Positions 54,192-62,348 of a stretch of DNA of 64,000 nucleotides are shown piece by piece. A program made the translations under genes and the position numbers. Below the pieces are notes generated by a model. It saw only the letters and a list, made by a program, of their open reading frames with translations, ran no database searches and was not told where the DNA came from. Source of the DNA: JAENWD01 sp963796915 (GTDB lineage Bacteria; Acidobacteriota; Vicinamibacteria; Vicinamibacterales; JAENWD01); contig CAWCNI010000002.1 in assembly GCA_963796915.1 (NCBI GenBank), forward strand, positions 1,240,001-1,304,000. The letters are read 5' to 3'. Numbering within the stretch: the first letter of the stretch is position 1; every line of letters begins with the position of its first letter.

Positions 54192-54212
54192 AAGTGAGAC
54201 TCAATCTCACTT
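54192..54212. promoter_or_regulatory. Fur-box-like inverted repeat
   Basis: TGAGACTCAATCTCA at 54195-54209 matches the 7-1-7 Fur consensus TGATAATNATTATCA at 10 of 14 defined positions. It is extended to an 8-bp inverted repeat (AAGTGAGA/TCTCACTT). It lies just downstream of the predicted start of transcription of an iron-type TonB receptor, where a repressor would block it. Confidence 0.5.
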
Positions 54213-54250
54213 CCACGGAAGGCCCGAAGTTCCCCCTTCGAGCAGAAGGA

Positions 54251-54280
54251 AGCCCGCCAGTGCTGACACACCGGCGGGCC
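54251..54280 (+). terminator. GC-rich hairpin in the leader of the TonB receptor
   Basis: GCCCGCC at about 54252-54258 pairs with GGCGGGC at about 54273-54279. No T-run follows. It lies in the untranslated leader and might act as an attenuator or simply a structured leader. From here to 54390 I see no other signal and no clear ribosome binding site. Confidence 0.3.
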
Positions 54281-54390
54281 TGTCGAACACGGTCCGGAGA
54301 GACCAGCTCATTCGCTTGCGCGCGTGAGGCGTCCGACCCCGCAATTCTAGGGGTGCGGCGGGCACGGCGCAACTGCACGGAGTTCTGTTG

Positions 54391-56700
54391 ATGCGCCGCT
54401 ATCTGCTGCTGTTTGCCCTGTTCCTCGCTCTGCCACTGCCTCTCGCTGCTCAATCCGTCGCTGTCACCGGCAAGGTCACCGATGCCTCGCTTGCGCCGGT
54501 CGCGGGCGCTCGCGTGGTCACCACCGCCACCAGCGGCGTCGCGACGCAGGCCGCCGAGACCGACTCGAAAGGCGAGTACTCGCTCTCGCTGCCGGCGGGC
54601 ACTTACACCGTGACGGTCTCCGCCGATGGCTTCACCGCGGCGTCGACGCGCGTGACGGTGCCGCTGACGTCGCCGCTCGGCCCCGTGGTTCTCCAGGTCG
54701 CCGGCTTTCGCGATGCTGTCACAGTAAATGGCGAGTCCGGCTACGTCGTCCCGGTGATTTCGACGGCGACCAAGACGCCCACGCCGCTGCGCGACGTGCC
54801 GCAGTCGGTCTCCGTCGTGACGCGCGAGCTGATTCAGGACCAGGTCATGATGAGCATGGCCGACGTCGTCAAGTACGTGCCCGGCATCGAGTCGCATCAG
54901 GGCGAGAACAACCGTGACCAGGTGGTCATTCGCGGCAACAGCTCGTCGGCGGACTTCTACGTCAACGGCGTGCGCGACGACGTGCAGTACTACCGCGATC
55001 TCTACAATCTCGACCGGATCGAAGCGCTGAAGGGACCAAACGCGATGGTGTTCGGCCGCGGCGGCGGCGGCGGCCTGATCAACCAGGTGACGAAGCAGGC
55101 CGGTTTCCAGTCGTCGAACGAAGTCACCGCGCAGCTTGGGAGCTTCGACAACCGGCGCTTCACCGCCGACGTCGATCGTCCCCTGTCGAGCACCGTGGCC
55201 GTGCGCCTCAACGGTGTCTACGAGAACTCTGACAGCTTCCGCGACTTCGTGAACCTCGAGCGGTATGGCGTGAATCCCACCGTCACCTTCGCGCCCAGCG
55301 ATCGCACTCGAGTGATCGTGAACTACGAGTACCTCCACGATCGGCGCACGGCAGACCGCGGCATCACGTCGTTCCAGGGGTCGCCTGCGGACGTGCCCAT
55401 CTCGACGTACTACGGCGATCCGCACCAGACGTTCGTTCGCGCCAACGTCAACCTGGCGTCAACGACAGTCGAGCACCATGCCGGCCGTCTCACGTTCCGC
55501 AACCAGACGCTGTTCGGCGACTACGACCGCGGATACCAGAACTTCGTGCCGGGCGTCGTCACGCCCGACGGCTCGCAGGTGACGCTGTCGGCGTACAACA
55601 ATGCCACTGCGCGCCAGAACCTGTTCAACCAGACCGATCTGACCTACACCGTCACGACCGGTGCCGTTCGTCACACGTTGCTCGCCGGTGCTGAGTTCGG
55701 CCTCCAGTCCACCGACAACTTCCGCAACACCGGCTACTTCAACAACCTGACGACGACGATCCTCGCGCCGTTCGACGACCCGACGATCTCGACGCCGATG
55801 ACCTGGCGCCAGAGCGCGACGGACGCCGACAACCACCTCCGCACCAACGTCGCGGCTGCCTACGTGCAGGACCAGGCAGAGTTGTCGTCGCACGTGCAGC
55901 TGCTCGGCGGCGTGAGGCTGGACCGCTTCGACCTCACGTATCACAACAACCGGACCGGCGACACGCTCGATCGCGCAGACAACCTCGTCTCGCCTCGCGC
56001 GGGCCTGGTCTACAAGCCGACGGTGCCGGTCTCGCTGTATACGAGCTACAGCGTGTCGTATCTGCCAAGCTCCGGCGATCAGTTCTCGTCGCTCACGAAC
56101 ATCACCGAGCAGCTCAAGCCGGAGAAGTTCACGAACTACGAGGTCGGCGCCAAGTGGGACGCCATGTCGGCGCTGTCGTTCACGGCGGCGGTCTACCGTC
56201 TCGATCGCACCAACACCCGATCGATTGATCCGAACGATCCCACCCGGATCATCCAGACCGGCAGTCAGCGGACCAACGGAGTGGAGCTGGCTGCGAACGG
56301 AAGGGTGTCGAAGGACTGGAACATCGCCGGCGGCTATGCCTACCAGGACGCCTTCGTCAGCAGCGCGACGGCCAATGCCATCGAAGGCGCCCAGGTGGCC
56401 CTCGTCCCGCACAACACCTTCTCGCTGTGGAACCGGTACCAGTTCATGCCGCGGGTCGGCGCCGGTCTCGGCGTGATCTATCGCTCGGACGTGTTCGCGG
56501 CGATCGACAACAAGGTGACGCTGCCGGGGTATGTGCGGCTGGATGCGGCGGCCTACCTCAACGTCAGCAAGGACTGGCGGCTGCAGGCGAACTTCGAAAA
56601 CCTGACAGACAAGAAGTACTTCGTGAACGCCGACAGCAACACGAACATCTCCCCAGGCTTTTCGCGTGCCGTGCGCGTCGCCCTGATCGCGCGGTTCTAG
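54391..56700 (+). CDS. siderophore-type TonB-dependent receptor (FhuA/Fiu-like) with carboxypeptidase-like N-domain
   Basis: 769 residues. Signal peptide MRRYLLLFALFLALPLPLAA, then a small regulatory-like beta domain ('AVTGKVTDASLAPVAGARVV', residues 25-105). The plug has 'TATKTPTPLRDVPQSVSVVT', 'SMADVVKYVPGIESHQGENN', 'DQVVIRGNSSSADFYVNGVR' and 'YNLDRIEALKGPNAMVFGRG', typical of ferric-siderophore receptors. The barrel ends 'SPGFSRAVRVALIARF'. It should import ferric siderophores, powered by TonB. The carboxypeptidase-like domain in front of a siderophore receptor is common in acidobacteria. The upstream Fur-like box supports iron control. The ATG at 54391 is preferred over the adjacent TTG. 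Confidence 0.93.
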   Translation: MRRYLLLFALFLALPLPLAAQSVAVTGKVTDASLAPVAGARVVTTATSGVATQAAETDSKGEYSLSLPAGTYTVTVSADGFTAASTRVTVPLTSPLGPVVLQVAGFRDAVTVNGESGYVVPVISTATKTPTPLRDVPQSVSVVTRELIQDQVMMSMADVVKYVPGIESHQGENNRDQVVIRGNSSSADFYVNGVRDDVQYYRDLYNLDRIEALKGPNAMVFGRGGGGGLINQVTKQAGFQSSNEVTAQLGSFDNRRFTADVDRPLSSTVAVRLNGVYENSDSFRDFVNLERYGVNPTVTFAPSDRTRVIVNYEYLHDRRTADRGITSFQGSPADVPISTYYGDPHQTFVRANVNLASTTVEHHAGRLTFRNQTLFGDYDRGYQNFVPGVVTPDGSQVTLSAYNNATARQNLFNQTDLTYTVTTGAVRHTLLAGAEFGLQSTDNFRNTGYFNNLTTTILAPFDDPTISTPMTWRQSATDADNHLRTNVAAAYVQDQAELSSHVQLLGGVRLDRFDLTYHNNRTGDTLDRADNLVSPRAGLVYKPTVPVSLYTSYSVSYLPSSGDQFSSLTNITEQLKPEKFTNYEVGAKWDAMSALSFTAAVYRLDRTNTRSIDPNDPTRIIQTGSQRTNGVELAANGRVSKDWNIAGGYAYQDAFVSSATANAIEGAQVALVPHNTFSLWNRYQFMPRVGAGLGVIYRSDVFAAIDNKVTLPGYVRLDAAAYLNVSKDWRLQANFENLTDKKYFVNADSNTNISPGFSRAVRVALIARF

Positions 56701-56772
56701 ACGTCGCGGCGGTGCAGGTCCGGCCGCGCTCGACGCGGCTGGACTTGCCACGCCCACGACACTCCGCAGGCG

Positions 56773-56778
56773 TATACT
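56773..56778 (+). promoter_or_regulatory. -10 element of the GDSL hydrolase gene
   Basis: TATACT at 56773-56778 lies 22 bases before the ATG at 56801. GGGGGGAG provides the ribosome binding site. Confidence 0.4.
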
Positions 56779-56800
56779 CGACCCCCAACGGGGGGAGTCG

Positions 56801-57631
56801 ATGCGAATGTGGAGACTGGTTGCGTGCTCTGTCCTCTTCCTCGGCCTCGCGCGTGCGGCTGTCGCGGCGCCTGCGCCTCCTTACTACCTGGCTCTCGGTG
56901 ATTCCCTGGCGCAGGGAGTCCAGCCGAGCCGTACTGGCGTCCTCGTCGAGACCAGCCAGGGCTACGTCGACGACCTGTTCGGCCTCTACCGCCTGGGCCA
57001 TCCCGGCCTGAGGCTCGCCAAGCTGGGATGCTCGGGCGAGACCACGCGGACGATGCTGATCGGCGGCGACTGCGCCTATCCACTGGGCAGTCAGCTGGCG
57101 CAAGCCGTGGATTTCCTCCGGACCCACCGCGTCGCCCTCATCACCCTGACCATAGGCGGCGACAACATCCTGCACTGCATCAGCACCGCGGGCATCGACC
57201 AGACCTGTCTCGCCAACGGCGTGACCCAAGTCGGCACCGACCTCCCGCAGATCCTCCAGGCACTGCGGGTCGCCGCGCCCGGAGTGCCGATCGTGGCCAT
57301 GAACTACTACGACCCGTTCCTGGCCGCGTGGGTGCTGGGGCCAACCGGACCGGTGCTGGCGGTGGCGTCTCAGCAGGCGACGCTCGGGTTGAACGCGCTC
57401 CTTCAGAACCTATACGAAGGCTTCGGCGTCTCCGTCGCCGATGTCGCTCGAGCCTTCAGGCTCACGGACTTCAACAACGCCGCGCCATTTCACGTGCCGG
57501 TGAACGTGCTGGTCGCACTATCGTGGACGTGGATGGCTGCGCCTGCACCGATAGGACCGGACATCCACCCCAATGCATTCGGCTACGCGGTGATTGCCGG
57601 CGCCTTCGTGAAGACCATCGGCCGGTTCTGA
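56801..57631 (+). CDS. secreted SGNH/GDSL hydrolase
   Basis: 276 residues, signal peptide (MRMWRLVACSVLFLGLARAA). Block I with the nucleophile Ser is 'YYLALGDSLAQGVQ'; block II Gly lies in 'LAKLGCSGETTRTML'; block III is 'LITLTIGGDNIL' with the Asn; block V is 'IGPDIHPNAFGYAVIAG' with Asp and His. All four SGNH residues are present. It should hydrolyse esters (lipase or carbohydrate esterase); the substrate is unknown. Several cysteines (CSGET, GGDC, LHC, TCL) could form disulfides, as in streptomycete GDSL lipases. Confidence 0.92.
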   Translation: MRMWRLVACSVLFLGLARAAVAAPAPPYYLALGDSLAQGVQPSRTGVLVETSQGYVDDLFGLYRLGHPGLRLAKLGCSGETTRTMLIGGDCAYPLGSQLAQAVDFLRTHRVALITLTIGGDNILHCISTAGIDQTCLANGVTQVGTDLPQILQALRVAAPGVPIVAMNYYDPFLAAWVLGPTGPVLAVASQQATLGLNALLQNLYEGFGVSVADVARAFRLTDFNNAAPFHVPVNVLVALSWTWMAAPAPIGPDIHPNAFGYAVIAGAFVKTIGRF

Positions 57632-57645
57632 GCTTGGCGCTACGA

Positions 57646-57668
57646 GCCGGGCGGATGTCCCGCCCGGC
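57646..57668. terminator. bidirectional terminator-like hairpin
   Basis: GCCGGGCGG (57646-57654), loop ATGTC, CCGCCCGGC (57660-57668): a perfect 9-bp GC stem placed between the convergent GDSL hydrolase and phosphate-transporter genes. No strong T-run on either side. Confidence 0.55.
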
Positions 57669-57679
57669 CCATCGAGTCC

Positions 57680-59278
57680 CTACGCCGCTCCGCTCATCGT
57701 GCGGAACAGCCAGAACAGGAAGCCTGCCAGACAGATCGACACCGGCAGCGTGAGCACCCACGCCATCAGCAGGTTGCGCACCGTACCCCATTGCAGGCCC
57801 GTCCGGTTGGCTGCCATGGTGCCTGCCACGCCAGACGACAGCACGTGCGTCGTACTGACAGGAAGCCCCATCGCGTCAGCCGCACCGATGGTCACCATCG
57901 CGGTGATCTCTGCCGCGGCCCCTTGCGCGTAGGTCAGGTGGTCCTTGCCGATCTTCTCGCCGACTGTCACGACGATCCGCTTCCACCCGATCATCGTGCC
58001 GAGCCCGAGCGCGATCGCGACAGCCACCTTCACCCAGGTCGGGATGAACTTGGTGGCCTTGTCGATATGCGCCTTGTAGTTCTTGAGCACTGCCGCTTCG
58101 TCGGCTGAGAACGCCGGCGTTCCCGACTTCTGCATCAGCCGAAGCGCTTCGCTCACGATATACATGTCGTTCCGGAAGTTGCGCACGTGGTCGCGCGGCA
58201 CCAGCGCCAGGTTCTTGTAGATCGTCATCTCGTTGCCGATGTCGTTGACGATCTGCCGGAGGGCCAGCATCGTGTTCGGCGTGAAGGTGTGCGTCCGCAC
58301 GTACTCGGTCACCTCGTCACGCGGCTCGCCGATGGCGGCGCTGCCCTGCACGTGCCGCGACAGCACCTCGGCGGTCTGGTGCGAGACCGCGACGAAGTCC
58401 ACTGACTCACGCGGCGTCACCGCGTGGTTCAGCGCGTAGGCGGTCGGGACGGTCCCGATCAGGATGAGCATGATGAGTCCCATGCCCTTCTGGCCGTCGT
58501 TGGAGCCGTGCGCGAAACTGACTCCCGTGCAGGTCAGCAGCAGCAGACCCCGAATCCAGAATGGCGGCGGCGCCGAGCCTACGGGAGCGGTGTACAGCTC
58601 CTTGTTGGGTACCAGCTTCTTGACGATCAGCAGGAGGAGCGCCGCGAAGAGGAAGCCGATAACCGGCGAGATCAGCAGCGACTTGCCGATGTTGAGCGCC
58701 TGGCCCCAATCAACGCCGCTCGTACCTGTCTTGACCGACATCATCTGGTTGGCGATGCCGACACCGATGATCGAGCCAATCAGCGTGTGCGAGCTCGAGG
58801 ACGGCAGCCCGAAGTACCAGGTGCCGAGGTTCCAGATGATGGCGGCGGTGAGCAGGGCGAAGACCATCGCGAAGCCGGCCGTGCTGCCGACCTGAAGAAT
58901 CAACTCGACCGGCAGCAGGGAGAGGATCCCGAAGGCCACGGCGCCCGACGACACGAGCACGCCGACGAAGTTCCAGAATCCCGACCAGACAACCGCCACA
59001 TGCGGCGCCAGGCTGTGGGTGTAGATCACTGTCGCGACAGCGTTGGCGGTGTCGTGAAACCCGTTGACGAACTCGAAGCCCAGCGCGATGAGAAGCGCCA
59101 ATCCAAGCAGCAGGTAGGGGAAGATCGACGTCGAGCGTTCCTGCGCCAGATCGCCGATCAGGTTCGAGCCAACGTAGAGCAGTCCCACCAAAAAGATTCC
59201 TACGACGACAAGCGTGCCGATCTTTGCCGAACGTCCGGGGAGCGGCGCGTCCAGAACCACCGAAGTGCCGTTGGCCAT
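57680..59278 (-). CDS. PiT-family low-affinity inorganic phosphate transporter
   Basis: 532 residues, about eleven membrane segments. Signature repeats: 'GFEFVNGFHDTANAVATVIY' in the first half and 'AEITAMVTIGAADAMGLPVS' then 'TTHVLSSGVAGTMAANRTGL' in the second. 'LTCTGVSFAHGSNDGQKGMG' is the second PiT motif. A cytoplasmic loop of about 120 residues (320-440) separates the halves. It carries out proton-coupled phosphate (or metal-phosphate) uptake. Length and loop are as in PitA/PitB. No phoU-like gene lies next to it. Confidence 0.95.
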   Translation of the reverse strand: MANGTSVVLDAPLPGRSAKIGTLVVVGIFLVGLLYVGSNLIGDLAQERSTSIFPYLLLGLALLIALGFEFVNGFHDTANAVATVIYTHSLAPHVAVVWSGFWNFVGVLVSSGAVAFGILSLLPVELILQVGSTAGFAMVFALLTAAIIWNLGTWYFGLPSSSSHTLIGSIIGVGIANQMMSVKTGTSGVDWGQALNIGKSLLISPVIGFLFAALLLLIVKKLVPNKELYTAPVGSAPPPFWIRGLLLLTCTGVSFAHGSNDGQKGMGLIMLILIGTVPTAYALNHAVTPRESVDFVAVSHQTAEVLSRHVQGSAAIGEPRDEVTEYVRTHTFTPNTMLALRQIVNDIGNEMTIYKNLALVPRDHVRNFRNDMYIVSEALRLMQKSGTPAFSADEAAVLKNYKAHIDKATKFIPTWVKVAVAIALGLGTMIGWKRIVVTVGEKIGKDHLTYAQGAAAEITAMVTIGAADAMGLPVSTTHVLSSGVAGTMAANRTGLQWGTVRNLLMAWVLTLPVSICLAGFLFWLFRTMSGAA

Positions 59279-59422
59279 AAGCCTCCTGAAAGGCCGAACG
59301 GTAGCTGGCGGGTGTCACAACGGCACGACGCGCTGACGACGGGGCCGTTAAAACGCCGGTGATGGCGGGGCGGGGTCGGGCTGGGAGAAGGGCGCGGCCG
59401 TCGCGACCGCGCCCCCGGGAGA

Positions 59423-59974
59423 CTAGTTCGGCATCACGACGGTGTCCACCACGTGGATGACGCCGTTGCTCTGGAAGACGTCGGCCTGCGTCACCTTCGA
59501 CATGCCGCCTTTCTCGTCCTTCAGGACGATGTCGGAGCCCTGCATCATGGCCGTGAGCGTCCCGCCGCTGACGGTCTTCAGTGCGGCCGATCCGTGTCCG
59601 GCCTTGATCATCCCCGCCAGCTGCTTGCTCGAGATCTTGCCCGGCACCACGTGGTAGGTCAGCACCTTGGTGAGCATCGGCTTGTTCTCGGGCTTCAGCA
59701 ACGTGTCGACAGTCCCGGCCGGCAGCTTGTCGAAGGCGGCGTTGGTCGGCGCGAACACAGTGAACGGGCCCTTGCTCTCGAGGGTGTCGACCAGCCCGGC
59801 GGCCTTGACCGCGGCGACAAGCGTCGTGTGATCGGCCGAATTCATCGCGTTCTGAACGATGTTCTTGGTCGGGAACATCTCCTTGCCGCCGACCATCGGG
59901 TTCTGGGCGGCGCTGAGCAGGACGGAACAGGTCATTGCCGCCAAGGCGACGGCACCAGCACGCAGGCGATTCAT
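59423..59974 (-). CDS. secreted fasciclin (FAS1) domain protein
   Basis: 183 residues with a signal peptide (MNRLRAGAVALAAMTCSVLL) and one FAS1 domain: 'HTTLVAAVKAAGLVDTLESK', 'GPFTVFAPTNAAFDKLPAGT', 'LTKVLTYHVVPGKISSKQLA', 'NGVIHVVDTVVMPN'. Such proteins act in adhesion or as surface stress proteins; the role here is unknown. ATG 59974 is chosen over 59983 because of the AAGGA ribosome binding site spacing. Confidence 0.93.
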   Translation of the reverse strand: MNRLRAGAVALAAMTCSVLLSAAQNPMVGGKEMFPTKNIVQNAMNSADHTTLVAAVKAAGLVDTLESKGPFTVFAPTNAAFDKLPAGTVDTLLKPENKPMLTKVLTYHVVPGKISSKQLAGMIKAGHGSAALKTVSGGTLTAMMQGSDIVLKDEKGGMSKVTQADVFQSNGVIHVVDTVVMPN

Positions 59975-60139
59975 GGGTCTCATCCTTTCAATAGTCCTCG
60001 GCGCCATTCGGGCGCCATTGAACAGAACGGACCATCCCGGCGACCGGATTTCCCGTTCCTGCCCGCGGTGACCACCGGCAGGGCTAAGGGCGCAGCGACT
60101 GTCGAACCGATAAGGGCAGGAGGAGGACAGGAAGGTCCG

Positions 60140-62066
60140 GTGCGCAGCCACGCCCAGAACGCCCAGGCGAATCGCGTCAGCATCGTCTACACCAGCGTCG
60201 TCATCCTCATTGGCGCGGGTGTGTTGACGCAGTCCGCCTGGAGTCTGTCTGCCCATCCCGTCTCGCGGGCGTGGCTGGTGCTTGTCGGGCTCACGGTGGC
60301 CAGCGGACTGGCGACTTTGCGCGTGCCAGGCATGCCGATCAGCTTTTCGATCTCCGACATCTTCAGCATCGCGTCTGCGCTGGCGTTCGGGCCGTCAGCC
60401 GGTGCGGTCACCGCCGCTGTCGACGGCCTCGTGCTGTCGTCGCGGATGGCGGAGAGCCAGCGCTCGCTGCCGCGGCTCGCCTTCAACGCGTCGGCGCCTG
60501 CCGTCGCGATCTGGATTGCCGCGCATGCCTTCTTCGCGTTCGCGAACGAGGCGCTGTCGCACACGGGCGCCGCCAACCTGCCCTGGGTGATCGTCGCGTT
60601 CAGTGTATTTGGCGCGACGGACTACCTGCTCAACACGCTGCTGGTGGCAGTGGCCGTCGCCCTCGAGCGCGGGCTCGGGATCGTCGCCACCTGGCGCGAG
60701 CACTTCGCGGGACTGTGGCCCAACTACCTCGCGGGCGTCTACGCGTGCGCGACACTGATGCTGCAACCGGCAGACGTAGTGAGCCGAATCGCGTTGATGA
60801 CGCCGCTGCCGTTTCTCCTGTACTTCGCGTTCCGCACAGCCGTCGGCCGCACCCAGGACCACATCAGTCACCTGGGCAAGGTGAATCGCGTCTACGTGGC
60901 GGCCATCGAAGCGCTGGCGCAGGCGGTCGACGCGAAGGACCAGGTCACCCACGATCACGTCCGCCGCGTGCAGGACGCGCGCGGTGCACTGGCGCGCGAG
61001 CTCGGCGTCACCGACGGTGAGATCCAGGCGATCAAGGCGGCGGCGCTGCTGCACGACATCGGCAAGATGGCGGTGCCGGAGCACATCCTGAACAAGCCGG
61101 GCAAGCTGACGCCGGCGGAGTTCGAGATGATGAAGCGGCACGCGCCGATCGGCGCAGACATTCTCGCGGTCGATCGACTTTCCCTATCCGGTCGTGCCGA
61201 TCGTCCGGCACCACCACGAGAACTGGGACGGCACGGGTTATCCCGATCGGATCGAGGGCGCGCGGATCCCGTCGGCGCGCGCATCCTCGCCGTCGTCGAC
61301 TGCTTCGACGCGCTGACGTCGGATCGTCCGTACCGGCCGCGGCATGACCGATCAGGCCGCGCTCAAGATCCTCGCCGACGCGGCAGCGGGCACGATGTAC
61401 GACCCGGCAGTCGTGGACGCCTTCATGGCGCTGCACGACGCCGAGCCTGCCGAGTCCGTTCGATCGCCGGCGCTGGCGATGCCCTCTGGCGGATCACCCG
61501 TCGCGGGCCCGACGGCCGACGGCGATAGATCGAGCCGCGACCTGGTCACCTTCTTCGAGCTGGGGCGGACACTCCGCGGCACTCCCGAGGATGCGCGAAC
61601 CGGCGCCGCGCTGTACGCCGGACTGTGCGCGCATCTCCCGCGCTGCGCCCTGGTGCTGTACACCTACGACGCCAGCAGCGACGCGATCGTCGCGGCGTGG
61701 GAAGCCGGCGAGGGACTGTTCGGCGTGCGCCCCGGCACCCGGATTCCCGTCGGCGAGCGGCTGAGCGGCTGGGTCGCCGCAACCGGCGAGCCGGTGCGCA
61801 ACTCGGACGCGCGGCTCGACCTCGAGGAGGCTGCGCGCGAGCAATCGGCCTTTCGTAGCACGCTGGCCGTGCGACTCGCCGACGGCGATCGTGTGCTCGG
61901 CGTGCTCAGCGCCTACGCCCCGGGGGCCGACGCCTTCGACGAGGACCACCTGCGCGTCATCGAGGGTGCGGCTGCAGTCATCGTCAGGCTCAGATTGGAT
62001 CGAGTCTCGTCAGCGTCGGACTTATTGTCGCGAAATACCGGAGTGGCGCTCCGCCGGCTGTCCTGA
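60140..62066 (+). CDS. membrane HD-GYP phosphodiesterase with C-terminal GAF domain; frame broken three times
   Basis: About 641 residues if indels near 61170 (+1), 61268 (-1) and 61345 (+1) are ignored. An N-terminal membrane part (about residues 15-220, 7-8 hydrophobic segments) precedes the HD-GYP domain: 'DQVTHDHVRRVQDARGALAR', 'AALLHDIGKMAVPEHILNKP', 'EMMKRHAPIGADIL', then, one frame over, 'VRHHHENWDGTGYPDRIEGA' with the GYP motif. A C-terminal GAF domain (about 480-630) has 'ALVLYTYDASSDAIVAAWEA' and 'GTRIPVGERLSGWVAATGEP'. It should hydrolyse cyclic di-GMP under control of the GAF ligand or a membrane signal. GTG 60140 follows GGAAGG. Downstream, 62067-62348 holds no gene I can see. 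Confidence 0.85.
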
Positions 62067-62348
62067 CCTGGCACGCGCTGTTCCGTTCAGGAACACGCCA
62101 CGCTACATCACGTTCTGCCAACAACTTGCGGCGATCGGCGTCGCGTGAGTGTTCCGATCTGGATCGCGATGGCCGATGCGTCGCGCTGTCCGAAGGCTCC
62201 CCGCCCACACCCTAAACCGAACGGTGTCACGCGCTTGCCGCGTCGTCACCGTCACTGCACGACAGTGGCTCGGCACTTGCTCCATGGTGAGACCGACAGC
62301 ATGTGCCGGACTCCGTGTTCCGCGAGTTCTGGCGATGGGCAGACAACG

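Noticed and set aside
54188..54391. Short open frame across the Fur-like box and leader
   Set aside because: It begins with a GTG inside the regulatory site, has no ribosome binding site, and its product has no protein-like features.
54079..55425. N-terminal extension of the PabB-PabC frame
   Set aside because: The extra 449 codons lie antisense to the siderophore receptor and its leader and do not resemble protein. The ATG at 54078 begins just before the family homology.
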